This document shows positions 23,501 through 38,500 of a stretch of DNA of 64,000 nt, piece after piece. Made by a program: the position numbers and the translations under genes. A model generated the notes under the pieces. That model was not told the origin of the DNA. It did no database searches and saw only the letters and a program-made list of their open reading frames with translations. How positions within the stretch are numbered: position 1 is the stretch's first letter; each line of letters begins with the position of its first letter. Origin of the DNA: Sambucus nigra (taxonomy: Eukaryota > Streptophyta > Magnoliopsida > Dipsacales > Adoxaceae); NCBI GenBank assembly GCA_949130495.1, contig OX422209.1, forward strand, positions 694,634,757-694,698,756, read 5' to 3'.

Positions 23501-26500
23501 TCCTACAAGTTACACTGGTCTCGTGCAAGGTGTTCGTGCCTCCTACGGGGTCATTTGGGGGCTGGTTTGGGTTTTCACCCTTTAACGGCATGTTTTTAAC
23601 TCTAAGTGTGATTTTTGCAAATTATCATCATATTCTCAATCCGGGAGACCCGGGACTGCACGGTCAGTTCCTGTAAGTTACATTAGTCCCGTGCGAGGTG
23701 TTCTGCCTCCTACGAGGTTGTTTGGGGGGTGGTTTGGGTTTTCACCCTTTAACGGCATGTTTTTAACACAAAGTGTGAGTTTTGCAAATTATCGTCACTC
23801 TTAAATCGCGAGACCCGGGTGTACGCGGTCAGTTCCTACAAGTTCCATTGGTCCTGTGCGAGGTGTTCATGCCTCCTACGGGGTCGTTAGGGAGTTGGTT
23901 TGGGTTTTCACCGTTTAACGACTTGTTATAAAGTCAAAGGGTGATTTTTCCAAATTATTGTCATACTGTCAAACTGGGAGACCTAGGACTACGCGGTCAG
24001 TACCTACAAATTACATTGGTCCCGTGCGAGGTGTTCGTGCCTCTTACGAGGTCGTTTGGGCGCTGGTTTGGGTTTTCACCCTTTAACGGCATGTTTTAAA
24101 CTCTTAGTGCGATTTTTTCAAATTATCGTCATGCTCTGAAATCGGGAGACTCGGGACTACGCGGTCTGTTTCTACAAGTTATATTGGTCCCGTGCGAGGT
24201 GTTAGTGCCTCCTACGGGGTCGTTTGGGGGATGGTTTGGGTTTTCACCCTTTAACGGCATGTTTATAACTCCAAGTCTGATTTTTGCAAATTATCGTCAT
24301 ACTCTCAAACCGGGTGACTCGAGACAACGCGATCAGTTCCTAAAAGTTACATTGGTCCCGTGCGTAGTGATCGTGCCTCCTACGGGGTCGTTTGGGGGCT
24401 TGGTTGGGTTTCTTCTCTTTAACGGCTTATTTTTAAGTCTAAGCTTGATTTTTTCAAATTATCATCATACTCTCAAACCAGGAGACTCGGGACAACGCGG
24501 CCGGTTCCTATAAGTTCCATTGGTGCCGTACGAGGTGTTTGTGCCTTCTACGGGACCGTTTGGGGGCTAGTTTGGGTTTTCACCCTTTAATGGCTTATTT
24601 TTAAGTCAGAGTGTGATTTTTACAAATTATCATCATACTCTCAAACCGGGAGACTCGGGAATACGCGGTCAGTTCCTTAAAGTTATACTGGTCTCGTGTG
24701 TGGTGTTCGTGCCTCCTAGGGGTCATTTTGGGGATGGTTTGGGGTTTCAACCTTTAATGGCATGTTTATAACTCTAAGTGTGATTTTTGCAAATTATCGT
24801 CATACTCTCAAATCGGGAGACCCGGGACTACGCGGTCAGTTCCTACAAGTTACACTGCACCCGTGCGAGGTGTTCGTGCCTCCTACGGGGTCATTTGGGG
24901 GCTGGTTTAAGTTTTCACCCTTTAACGGCATGTTTTTAACTCTAAATGTGATTTTTTCAAATTATCATCATATTCTCAAACCGGGAGACTCGGGACTACG
25001 CGGTCAGTTCCTATAAGTTACATTAGTCCCGTGCGAGGTGTTCTGCCTCCTACGAGGTTGTTTGGGGGTGGTTTGGGTTTTCACCCTTTAACGGCATGTT
25101 TTTAACTCAAAGTGTGAGTTTTGCAAATTATCGTCACTCTTAAACCGCGAGACCCGGGTCTATGCGGTCCATTCTTACAAGTTCCATTGGTCCCGTGCGA
25201 GGTGTTCGTGCCTCCTACGGGGTCGTTTAGGAGTTGGTTTGGGTTTTCACCCTTTAATGGCTTGTTATAAAGTCAAAGTGTGATTTTTTCAAATTATTGT
25301 CATACTCTCAAATCGGGAGACCCGGGACTACGCGGTCAGTTCCTACAAGTTACATTGGTCCCATGCGAGGTGTTCGTGCCTCTTAGGGGTCGTTTGGGCG
25401 CTGCTTTGGGTTTTCACCCTTTAACGGCATGTTTTAAACTCGAAGTGTGATTTTTGCAAATTATCGTCATACTCTGAAACCGGGAGACCCGGGACTACCC
25501 GGTCAGTTTTTACAAGTTATATTGGTCCCGTGCGAGGTGTTCGTGCCTCCTACGGGGTCGTTTGGGGGCTGGTTTGGGTTTTCACCCTTTAACGGCATGT
25601 TTTAACTCTATGATTTTTGCAAATTATCGTCATACTCTCAAACCAGGAGACTCGGGACTACGCGGTCAGTTTCTACAAGTTACATTGGTCCTGTGCGTTG
25701 TGATCGTGCCTCCTACGAGGTGTTTGTGCCTTCTACGGGACCGTTTGGGGCTAGTTTGGGTTTTCACCCTTTAATGGCTTATTTTTAAGTCAGAGTGTGA
25801 TTTTTACAAATTATCGTCATACTCTCAAACCGGGAGACTCGGGAATACGCGGTCAGTTCCTTAAAGTTATACTGGTCTCGTGTGTGGTGTTCGTGCCTCC
25901 TAGGGGTCATTTTGGGGATGGTTTGGGTTTTCAACCTTTAATGGCATGTTTATAACTCTAAGTGTGATTTTTGCAAATTATCGTCGTACTCTCAAATCGG
26001 GAGACCCGGGACTACGCGGTCAGTTCCTACAAGTTACACTGCACCCGTGCGAGGTGTTCGTGCCTCCTACGGGGTCATTTGGGGGCTGGTTTAAGTTTTC
26101 ACCCTTTAACGGCATGTTTTTAACTCTAAATGTGATTTTTTCAAATTATCATCATATTCTCAAACCGGGAGACCCGGGACTACGCGGTCAGTTCCTATAA
26201 GTTACATTAGTCCCGTGCGAGGTGTTCTGCCTCCTACGAGGTTGTTTGGGGGTGGTTTGGGTTTTCACCCTTTAACGGCATGTTTTTAACTCAAAGTGTG
26301 AGTTTTGCAAATTATCGTCACTCTTAAACCGCGAGACCCGGGTCTATGCGGTCCATTCTTACAAGTTCCATTGGTCCCGTGCGAGGTGTTCGTGCCTCCT
26401 ACGGGGTCGTTTGGGAGTTGGTTTGGGTTTTCACCCTTTAATGGCTTGTTATAAAGTCAAAGTGTGATTTTTTCAAATTATTGTCATACTCTCAAATCGG

Positions 26501-29500
26501 GAGACCCGGGACTACGCGGTCAGTTCCTACAAGTTACATTGGTCCCATACGAGGTGTTCGTGCCTCTTAGGGGTCGTTTAGGCGCTGCTTTGGGTTTTCA
26601 CCCTTTAACGGCATGTTTTAAACTCGAAGTGTGATTTTTGCAAATTATCGTCATACTCTGAAACCGGGAGACCCGGGACTACCCGGTCAGTTTTTACAAG
26701 TTATATTGGTCCCGTGCGAGGTGTTCGTGCCTCCTACGGGGTCGTTTGGGGGCTGGTTTGGGTTTTCACCCTTTAACGGCATGTTTTTAACTCTATGATT
26801 TTTGCAAATTATCGTCATACTCTCAAACCAGGAGACTCGGGACTACACGGTCAGTTTCTACAAGTTACATTGGTCCTGTGCGTTGTGATCGTGCCTCCTA
26901 CGAGGTGTTTGTGCCTTCTACGGGACCGTTTGGGTGCTAGTTTGGGTTTTCACCCTTTAATGGCTTATTTTTAAGTCAGAGTGTGATTTTTACAAATTAT
27001 CGTCATACTCTCAAACCGGGAGACTCGGGAATACGCGGTCAGTTCCTTAAAGTTATACTGGTCTCGTGTGTGGTGTTCGTGCCTCCTAGGGGTCATTTTG
27101 GGGATGGTTTGGGTTTTCAACCTTTAATGGCATGTTTATAACTCTAAGTGTGATTTTTGCAAATTATCGTCGTACTCTCAAATCGGGAGACCCGGGACTA
27201 CGCGGTCAGTTCCTACAAGTTACACTGCACCCGTGCGAGGTGTTCGTGCCTCCTACGGGGTCATTTGGGGGCTGGTTTAAGTTTTCACCCTTTAACGGCA
27301 TGTTTTTAACTCTAAATGTGATTTTTTCAAATTATCATCATATTCTCAAACCGGGAGACCCGGGACTACGCGGTCAGTTCCTATAAGTTACATTAGTCCC
27401 GTGCGAGGTGTTCTGCCTCCTACGAGGTTGTTTGGGGGTGGTTTGGGTTTTCACCCTTTAACGGCATGTTTTTAACTCAAAGTGTGAGTTTTGCAAATTA
27501 TCGTCACTCTTAAACCGCGAGACCCGGGTCTATGCGGTCCATTCTTACAAGTTCCATTGGTCCCGTGCGAGGTGTTCGTGCCTCCTACGGGGTCGTTTGG
27601 GAGTTGGTTTGGGTTTTCACCCTTTAATGGCTTGTTATAAAGTCAAAGTGTGATTTTTTCAAATTATTGTCATACTCTCAAATCGGGAGACCCGGGACTA
27701 CGCGGTCAGTTCCTACAAGTTACATTGGTCCCATGCGAGGTGTTCGTGCCTCTTAGGGGTCGTTTAGGCGCTGCTTTGGGTTTTCACCCTTTAACGGCAT
27801 GTTTTAAACTCGAAGTGTGATTTTTGCAAATTATCGTCATACTCTGAAACCGGGAGACCCGGGACTACCCGGTCAGTTTTTACAAGTTATATTGGTCCCG
27901 TGCGAGGTGTTCGTGCCTCCTACGGGGTCGTTTGGGGGCTGGTTTGGGTTTTCACCCTTTAACGGCATGTTTTTAACTCTATGATTTTTGCAAATTATCG
28001 TCATACTCTCAAACCAGGAGACTCGGGACTACGCGGTCAGTTTCTACAAGTTACATTGGTCCTGTGCGTTGTGATCGTGCCTCCTACGAGGTGTTTGTGC
28101 CTTCTACGGGACCGTTTGGGGGCTAGTTTGGGTTTTCACCCTTTAATGGCTTATTTTTAAGTCAGAGTGTGATTTTTACAAATTATCCTCATACTCTCAA
28201 ACCGGGAGACTCGGGAATACGCGGTCAGTTCCTTAAAGTTATACTGGTCTCGTGCGTGGTGTTCGTGCCTCCTAGGGGTCATTTTGGTGATGGTTTGGGT
28301 TTTCAACCTTTAATGGCATGTTTATAACTCTAAGTGTGATTTTTGCAAATTATCGTCATACTCTCAAATCGGGAGACCCGGGACTACGCAGTCAGTTCCT
28401 ACAAGTTACACTGCACCCGTGCGAGGTGTTCGTGCCTCCTACGGGGTCATTTGGGGGCTGGTTTAAGTTTTCACCCTTTAACGGCATGTTTTTAACTCTA
28501 AATGTGATTTTTTCAAATTATCATCATATTCTCAAACCGGGAGACCCGGGACTACGCGGTCAGTTCCTATAAGTTACATTAGTCCCGTGCGAGGCGTTCT
28601 GTCTCCTACGAGGTTGTTTGGGGGTGGTTTGGGTTTTCACCCTTTAACGGCATGTTTTTAACTCAAAGTGTGAGTTTTGCAAATTATCGTCACTCTTAAA
28701 CCGCGAGACCCGGGTCTATGCGGTCCATTCTTACAAGTTCCATTGGTCCCGTGCGAGGTGTTCGTGCCTCCTACGGGGTCGTTTGGGAGTTGGTTTGGGT
28801 TTTCACCCTTTAATGGCTTGTTATAAAGTCAAAGTGTGATTTTTTCAAATTATTGTCATACTCTCAAATCGGGAGACCCGGGACTACGCGGTCAGTTCCT
28901 ACAAGTTACATTGGTCCCATGCGAGGTGTTCGTGCCTCTTAGGGGTCGTTTGGGCGCTGCTTTGGGTTTTCACCCTTTAACGGCATGTTTTAAACTCGAA
29001 GTGTGATTTTTGCAAATTATCGTCATACTCTGAAACCGGGAGACCCGGGACTACCCGGTCAGTTTTTACAAGTTATATTGGTCCCGTGCGAGGTGTTCGT
29101 GCCTCCTACGGGGTCGTTTGGGGGCTGGTTTGGGTTTTCACCCTTTAACGGCATGTTTTTAACTCTATGATTTTTGCAAATTATCATCATACTCTCAAAC
29201 CAGGAGACTCGGGACTACGCGGTCAGTTTCTATAAGTTACATTGGTCCTGTGCGTTGTGATCGTGCCTCCTATGAGGTCGTTTGGGGGCTTGGTTGGGTT
29301 TTTACTCTTTAACGACTTATTTTTAAGTCTAAGCTTGATTTCGGCAAATTATCATCATACTCTCAAACCAGGAGACTCGGGACAACACGGTCGGTTCCTA
29401 CAAGTTCCATTGGTGCCATACGAGGTGTTTGTGCCTCCTATGGGATCGTTTGGGGGCTGGTTTGGGTTTTCACCCTTTAACGGCTTATTTTTAAATCAAA

Positions 29501-32500
29501 GTGTGATTTTTAGAAATTATCGTCATACTCTCAAACCGGGAGACTTGGGAATACGCGGTCAGTTCCTTAAAGTTATACCGGTCTCGTGTGTGGTATTCGT
29601 GCCTCCTAGGGGTGATTTTGGGGCTGGTTTGGATTTTCACCCTTTAATGGCATGTTTATAACTCTAAGTTTGATTTTTGCAAATTATCGTCATACTCTCA
29701 AACCGGGAGACCCGGGATTACGCGGTCAGTTCCTACAAGTTACATTGGTCCCGTGGAAGGTGTTCGTGCCTCTTACGGGATCGTTTGGGGGGCTAGTTTG
29801 GGTTTTCACGCTTTAACAGCATGTTTTTAACTCTAAGTGTGATTTTTTCAAATTATCGTTATACTCTGAAATCGGGAGACCCGGGACTGCACGGTCAGTT
29901 TTTATAAGTTACATTGGTCCTGTGCGAGCTGTTCGTGCCTCCTACGGGGTCCTTTGGGGGCTAGTTTGGGTTTTCGTCCTTTAACGACATGTTTTTAACT
30001 CTGTGATTTTTGCAAATTGTCATCATACTCTCAAACTGGGAGACTCGGGACTACGAGGTCAGTTTCTACAAGTTACATTGGTCATGTGCGAGGTGATTGT
30101 GCCTCCTGCGGGGTCGTTTGAGGGTTTGGTTAGGTTTTCACTCTTTAACGGCTTATTTTTAAGTCAAAGTGTGATTTTTACAAATTATCGTCATACTTTC
30201 AGACCGGGAGACCCGGGACTGTGCGGTCAGTTCCTATAAGTTACATTGGTCCCGCGCGAGGTGTTCATGCCTCCTACGGGGTCATTTGGGGGTCGGTTTG
30301 GGTTTTCACCCTTTAAGAGCATGTTTTTAACTCTAAGTGTTATTTTTGCAAATGATCATCATATTCTCAAATCGGGAGACCCGGGACTACGCGGTCAGTT
30401 CCTATAAGTTACATTGGTCCCGTGCGAGGTGTTCGTGCCTCCCACGGGGTTATTTGTGGGCTCGTTTGGGTTTTCACCCTTTAACGGCTTATTTTTAAGT
30501 CTAAGTGTGATTTCTGTAAGTTATTGTCATACTCTCAAACCAGGAGACTCGGTACAACGCGGTCAATTCCTACAAGTTACATTGGTCCAGTACGAGGTGT
30601 TCGGGTCTCCTACGGGGTCGTTTGGGGGATGGTTTGGGTTTTCACCCTTTAATGGCATGTTTATAACTCTAAGTGTGGTTTTTGCAAATTATCATCATAC
30701 TCTCAAACCGGGAGACCTGGGACTACGCGGTCAGTTACTACAAGTTACATTGGTCCCGTGCGAGGTGTCCGCGCCTCCGACGGGGCTATTTGGGGGCTGG
30801 TTTTGGTTTTCACCCTTCAACGACATGTTTTTAATTATAAGTGCTATTTTTACAAATTATCGTCATACTCTCAAACCGGGAGACCCGAGACTACGCGGTC
30901 AGTTCCTACAAGTTACATTGGTCCCGTGCGAGGTGTTCATGCCTCCTACGGGGTCATTTGGGGGCCAGTTTGGGTTTTCACCTTTTAAGATCATGTTTTT
31001 AACTCTAAGTGTTATTTTTGCAAATGATCATCATATTCTCAAATCGGGAGGCCCGGGACTACGCGGTCAGTTCCTACAAGTTACATTAGTCCCGTGCGAG
31101 GTGTTTGTGCCTCCTATGGGGTTGTTTGTGGGCTGGTTTGGATTTTCACCCTTTAACGTCTTATTTTTAAGTCTAAGTGTGATTTCTGCAAATTATTGTC
31201 ATACTCTCAAACCAGCAGACTCGGGATAACGCGGTCGGTTACTACAAGTTCCATTGGTCCCATGAGAGGTGTTCAGGCCTCCTACGGGAACGTTTGGGGG
31301 CTGAATTGGGATTTCACCCTTTAATGGCATGTTTATAACTCTAAGTGTGATTTTTGCAAATTATCATCATACTCTCAAATAGGAAGACCCGGGACTACGC
31401 GATCAGTTACAACAAGTTACATTGGTCCCGTGCGAGGTGTTCGCGCCTCTTACGGGGTTGTTTGGAGGCTGGTTTGGGTTTTCACCCTTTAACGGCATGT
31501 TTTTAACTCAAAGTGTGATTTTTATAAATTATCGTCATATTTTCAAACCGGGTGACTTGGGACTACGCGATAAGTTCCTAAAAGTTACATTGGTCTCGTG
31601 CGAGGTGTTCGTGCCTCCTACGGGGTCGTTTGGGGGCTGGTTTGGGTTTTCACCCTTTAACGGCTTGTTTTAAGTCTTAAGTGTGATTTTTTTTAATTAT
31701 CATCATACTCTCAAAACGGGAGACCCGGGACTACGCGGTCAGTTCCTACAAGCTACATTGGTCCCGTGCGAGGTGTCCGTGCCTCCTACGGGATCGTTTG
31801 GTGGCTGGTTTGGGTTTTCACCCTTTAACGACACGTTTTTAACTTTAAGTGTGATTTTTGCAAGTTATCGTCATACTCTCAAAGCGAGAGACCCGGGACT
31901 ACGCGATCAATTCCTACAAGTTACATTGGTCCCGGGTGCGGTGTTCGTGCCTCCTACGGGGTCGTTTGTGGGATGGTTTGGGTTTTCACCCTTTAATTGC
32001 ATGTTTTTAACTCTAACTGTGATTTTTGAAAATTATCGTCACAATCTCAAACCGCGAGACTCGGGACTACGCGGTCAGTTCCTACAAGTTACATTGGTCC
32101 CGTGCGAGGTGTTCATGCCTCCTACAGGGTTGTTTGGGGGATGGTTTGGGTTTTCACTCTTTAACGGCATATTTTTAACTTTAATATTAATTTTGCAAAC
32201 TATCGTCATACTCTCAAATCGTGAGACCCAGGACTACGACGTCAGTTCCTACAAGTTACATTGGTCCCGTGCGAGGTGTTTATGCCTCCTACGGGATCGT
32301 TTGGGGGCTGGTTTGGGTTTTCACCCTTTAACGGCTTATTTTTAAGTCAAAGTGTGATTTTTGCAAATTATCGTCATACTCTCAAACCGGGAGACCCGAG
32401 AATACGAGGTCAGTTCCTTAAAGTTATACTAGTCTCGTGCGTGGTGTTCGTGCCTCCTACGGAGTCATTTTGGGGCTGGTTTGGGTTTTCACCCTTTAAT

Positions 32501-35500
32501 GGCATGTTTATAACTCTAAGTGTGATTTTTGTAAATTATCATCATACTCTCAAATTGGGAGACCCGGGACTACGCGGTCAGTTACTACAAGTTACATTGG
32601 TCCCGTGCGAGGTGTCTGCACCTCTTACGAGGTCGTTTGGAGGCTGTTTTGGGTTTTCACCCTTTAACGGCTTGTTATTAAGTCAAAGTGTGATTTTTGT
32701 GAATCATCGCCATACTCTCAAACCGGGAGACCCGGGACTACGCGGTCAGTTCCTACAAGTTACATTGGCCCCGTCCGAGGTGTTTCTGCTTCCTACGGGG
32801 TCGTTTGGGGGATGGTTTGGGTTTTCACACTTTAATGGCATGATTTTAACTCTAAGTGTGATTTTTATAAATTATCGTCATATTTTCAAACCGGGTGACA
32901 CAAGACTACGCAATCAGTTCCTAAAAGTTACATTGGACCCGTGCGAGGTGTTCGTGCCTCCTACGGGGTCGTTTGGGGGCTGGTTTGGGTTTTCACCCTT
33001 TAACGGCTTGTTTTAAGTCTTAAGTGTGATTTTTTTTAATTATCATCATACTCTCAAAACGGGAGACCCGGGACTACGCGGTCAGTTCCTACAAGTTACA
33101 TTGTACCGTGCGAGGTGTCCGTGCCTCCTACGGGATCGTTTGGGGCTGGTTTGGGTTTCACCCTTTAACGGCACGTTTATAACTTTAAGTGTGATTTTTG
33201 CAAGTTATCGTCACACTCACAAACCGAGTGACCCTGGACTACGCGATCAATTCCTACAAGTTACTTTGGTCCCGTGCGCGGTGTTCGTGCCTCCTACGGG
33301 GTCGTTTGGGGGATGGTTTTGGTTTTCACCCTTTAACGGCATGTTTTTAACTCTAAGTGTGATTTTTGAAAATTATCGTCACACTCTCAAACAAGGAGAC
33401 CCTGGACTACGCGGTCAGTTCCTACAAGTTACATTGGTCCCATGCGCGGTGTTCATGCCTCCTACGGGGTCGTTTGGGGGCTGGTTTGGGTTTTCACCCT
33501 TTGACGGCATGTTTTTAACTCTAAGTATGATTTTTGAAAATTATCGTCATACTCTCAAACTGAGAGACCCGGGACTACGCGGTCAGTTCCTTAAAGTTAC
33601 ACTGGTCCCTTGCGAGGTATTCATGCCTCCTACGGGGTCATTTGGGGGCTGGTTTGAGATTTCACCCTTTAACGGCTTGCTATTAAGTCAAAGTGTGATT
33701 TTTACAAATTATCGTTATGCCCTCAAACCGGGAGACCCGGGACTACGCAGTCGATTCCTACAAGTTACATTGGCCCCGTCCGAGGTTTCGTGCTTCCTAC
33801 GGGGTCGTTTGGGGGATGGTTTGGGTTTTCACCCTTCAACGGCATTTTTTAACTCTAAGTGTGATTTTTTTTAAATTATCATCATATTGTAAAACAGGGT
33901 GACTTGGGACTACGCGATGAGTTCCTAAAAGTTACATTGGTCCCGTGCGAGGTGTTCGTGCCTCCTACGGGGTCGTTTGGGGGCTGGTTTGGGTTTTCAC
34001 CCTTTAACGGCTTATTTTAAGTCTTAAGTGTGATTTTTGCAAATTATCATCATACTCTCAAAACGGGAGACCCGGGACTACACGGTCAGTTCCTACAAGT
34101 TACATTGGTCCCGTGCGAGGTGTTCGTGCCTCCTACGGGGTCGTTTGGGGGCTGGTTTGGGTTTTCACCCTTTAACGATACGTTTTTAACTTTTAGTGTG
34201 ATTTTTGGAAGTTATCGTCATACTCTCAAACCAAGAGACACGGGACTACGCGATCAATTCCTACAAGTTACATTGGTCCCGTGCGCGGTGTTCGTGCCTC
34301 CTACGGGGTCGTTTGTGGGATGGTTTGGGTTTTCACCCTTTGACGGCATGTTTTTAACTCTGAGTGTGATTTTTGATAATTATCGTGACACTCTCAAACC
34401 GCGAGACTCGGGACTACGCGGTGAGTTTCTACAAGTTACATTGGTCCCGTGCGAGGTGTTCGTGCCTCCTATGGGGTTATTTGGGGGATAATTTGGGTTT
34501 TGACCCTTTAACTGCATGTTTTTAACTCTAAGTATGATTTTTGCAAACTATCGTCATACTCTCAAACCGCGAGACCCAGGACTACGGCGTCAGTTCCTAC
34601 AAGTTACATTGGTCCCTTGCGAGGTCTTCGTGCCTCCTATGGGGTCGTTTGGGGGCTGGTTTATGTTTTCACCCTTTAACGGCTTCGTTTTATGTCAGTT
34701 TCATTTCTACAAATTATCGTCATACTCTCAAATAAGGAGACTCGGGACATTGCGGTCGGTTCCTACAAGTTCCATTGGTCCCGTGCGAGGTGTCTGTGCC
34801 TCCTACGGGATCGCTTGGGGGCTGGTTTGGGTTTTCACCCTTTAACGGCTTATTTTTAAGTCAAGGTGTGATTTTTAAAATTATCATCATACTCTCAAAT
34901 CGGGAGACCCGGGAATACGAGGTCAGTTCCTTAAAGTAATACTGGTCTCGTGCGTGGTGTTCGTGCCTCCTACGGGGTCATTTTTGTGCTGGTTTGGATT
35001 TTCACCCTTTAATGGCATGTTTATAACTCTAAGTGTGATTTTTACAAATTATCATCATACTCTCAAATCGGGAGACCCGGGACTACGCGGTCAGTTACTA
35101 CAAGGTATATTGGTCCCCTGCGAGGTGTTCGCGCCTCTTACGGGGTCGTTTGGAGGTTGGTTTGGGTTTTCACCCTTTAACTGCTTGTTATTAAGTCAAA
35201 GTGTGATTTTTGCAAATTATCGTCATACTCTCAAACCAGGAGACCCGGGACTACGCGGTCAGTTCCTATAAGTTACATTGGACCCGTCCGAGGTGTTCGT
35301 GCTTCCTACGGGGTCGTTTGGGGGATGGTTTGGGTTTTAACACTTTAACGGCATGTTTTTAATTCTAAGTGTGATTTTTATAAATTATCGTCATATTCTC
35401 AAATCGGGTGACTCGGGACTCCTAAAAGTTACATTGGTCCCGTGCGAGGTGTTCGTGCCTTCTACGGGGTCATTTGGAGGCTGGTTTGTGTTTTCACCCT

Positions 35501-38500
35501 TTAACGGCTTATTTTAAGTCTTAAGTGTGATTTTTGCAAATAATCATCATACTCTCAAAACGGGAGACTCGGGACTACGCGGTTAGTTCCTACAAGTTAC
35601 ATTGGTACCGTGGGAGGTGTTCGTGCCTCCTACGGGGTCGTTTGGGGGCTGGTTTGAGTTTTCACCCTTTAACAACACGTTTTTAACTATACGTGTGATT
35701 TTTGCAAATTATCGTCACACTCTCAAACCGCAAGACCTGGGACTACGCGGTGAGTTCCTACTAGTTAAATTGGTCCTGTGCGAGGTGTTCGTGCCTCCTA
35801 CGGGGTTGTTTGGGGGATGGTTTGGGTTTACACCCTTTAACGACATGTTTTTAACTCTAAGTCTGATTTTTGAAAATTATCGTCACACTCTCAAACCGCG
35901 AGACTCGGGACTACGCGGTCAGTTCCTACAAGTTCCATTGGTGCCGTGCGAGCTGTTCGTGCCCCGTACGGGGTTGTTTGGGGACTGGTTTGGGTTTTCA
36001 CCCTTTAACGGCTTCTTTTGAAGTCTTAAGTCTGGTTTTTGCAAATTATCGTCATACTCTCAAACCGGGAGCCCCGGGACTACGCGGTCAGTTCCTACAT
36101 GTTACATTGGTCCCGTGAGAGGTGTTCGTTCCTCCTATGGGGTCATTTGGAGGTTGGTTTGTGTTTTCACCCTTTAATAGTGTGTTTTTAACTCTATGTG
36201 TGATTTTTACAAATTATCGTCATAGTGTCAAACCGGGAGAGACCCGGGACTACGCTGTCAGTTCGTACAAGTTACGTTGGTCCCGTGCGCGGTGTTCATG
36301 CCTCCTATGGGGTCGTTTGGGGGATGGTTTGGGTTTTCAGCCATTAATGGCATGTTTTTAACTCTAAGTGTGATTTTTACAAATTATTCTCACACTCTCA
36401 AACCGCGAGACCCGAGGCTATGCGGTGAGTTCCTACAAGTTACATTGGTCGCGTGCGAGGTGTTCGTGCCTCCTACGGGGTTGTTTGGGGGATGGTTTGG
36501 TTTTACACCCTTTAACGACATGTTTTTAACTCTAACTATGATTATTGAAAATAATCGTCACACTCTCAAACCGCGAGACTCGGGACTACGCGGGCAGTTC
36601 CTACAAGTTACATTGGTCCCGTGCGAGGTGTTCGTGCCTCCTACGGGGTCGTTTGGGGGCTGGTTTGGGTTTTCACCCTTTAACGACACGTTTTTAACTT
36701 TAAGTGTGATTTTTGAAAGTTATCGTCATACTCTCAAACCGAGAGAATCGGGACTACGCGATCAATTCATAGAAGTTACATTGGTCCCTTGCACGTTGTT
36801 CGTCCCTCCTACGGGGTCGTTTGGGGGATGGTTTGGGATTTCACCCTTTAACGGCATGTTTTTAACTCTAAGTGTGATTTTTGAAAATTATCGTCACACT
36901 CTCAAACCGTGAGACTCGGGACTATGCGGTCAGTTCCTACAAGTTCCTTTGGTGCCGTGCGAGCTGTTCGTGCCTCGTACGGGGTTGTTTGGGGACTGGT
37001 TTGGGTTTTCACCCTTTAACGGCATCTTTTTAAGTCTTAAGTTTGATTTTTGCAAATTATCGTCATACTCTAAAACCAGGAGACCCGGGACTACGCGATC
37101 AGTTCCTACATGTTACATTGGTCCCGTGAGAGGTGTTCGTGCCTCCTATGGGGTCGTTTGGAGGCTGGTTTGTGTTTTCACCCTTTAACGGTGTGTTTTT
37201 AACTCTATGGGTGATTTTTTACAAATTATCGTCATACTGTCAAACCGGGAGACCCGGGACTACGCTGTCAGTTCGTACAAGTTACGTTGGTCCCGTGCGC
37301 GGTGTTCATGCCTCCTATGGGGTCGTTTGGGGGATGGTTTGGGTTTTCAGCCATTAATGGCATGTTTTTAACTCTAAGTGTGATTTTTACAAATTATTCT
37401 CACACTCTCAAACCGCGAGACCCGAGGCTACGCGGTGAGTTCCTACAAGTTACATTGGTCCCGTGCGAGGTGTTCGTGCCTACTACGGGGTTGTTTGGGG
37501 GATGGTTTGGTTTTACACCCTTTAACGACATGTTTTTAACTCTAACTATGATTTTTGAAAACTATCGTCATACTCTCAAACCGCGAGACCCAGGACTACG
37601 ACATCAGTTCTTACAAGTTACATTGGTCCCGTGCGAGGTGTTTGTGCCTCCTACGGGGTCGTTTGGGGGCTGGTTACGGTTTTCACCCTTTAACGGCTTG
37701 TTGTTAAGTCAAAGTGTGATTTTTGCAAATTATCATCATAATCTCGAACCGGGAGACCCGGGAGTACGCGGTCAGTTCCTTAAAGTTACACTGGTCCCTT
37801 GCGAGGTATTCGTGCCTCCTACGGGGTCATTTGGGAGCTGGTTTGGGTTTTCACCCTTTAACGGCATGTTTTTAACTCTAAGTCTGATTTTTGAAAATTA
37901 TCTTCATATTCTCAAACCGGGAGACCCGGGACTACGCGATCAGTTTCTATAAGTTACATTGGTCCCGTGCGAGGTGTTCGTGCCTCAAACGGGGTTGTTT
38001 GGGTGGTGGTTTGGGGTTTCACCCTTTAACGACATGTTTTTAACTCTAAGTCTGATTTTTATAAATTATCATCATATTCCCAAACCGGGTGACTCGGGAC
38101 TACGCGATCAGTTCTTAAAAGTTACATTGGTCCCGTGCGAGGTGTTCGTGCCTCTTACGGGGTCGTTTGGGGGCTGGTTTGGGTTTTCACCCTTTAACGG
38201 CTTGTTTTAAGTCGTAAGTGTGATTTTTACAAATTATCATCATACTCTCAAAACGGGAGACCCGGGACAACACGATCAGTTCCTACAAGTTACATTGGTC
38301 CCGTGCGAGGTGTTCGTGCCTCCTACGGGGTCGTTTGGGGTTGGTTTGGGTTTTCACCCTTTAACGACACGTTTTTAAAATTAAGTGTGATTTTTCCAAG
38401 TTATCATCATACTCTCAAACCGAGAGACCCGGGACTACGCGATCAATTCCTACAAGTTAAATTGGTCCCGTGCGGGGTGTTCGTGCCTCCTACGGGGTCG

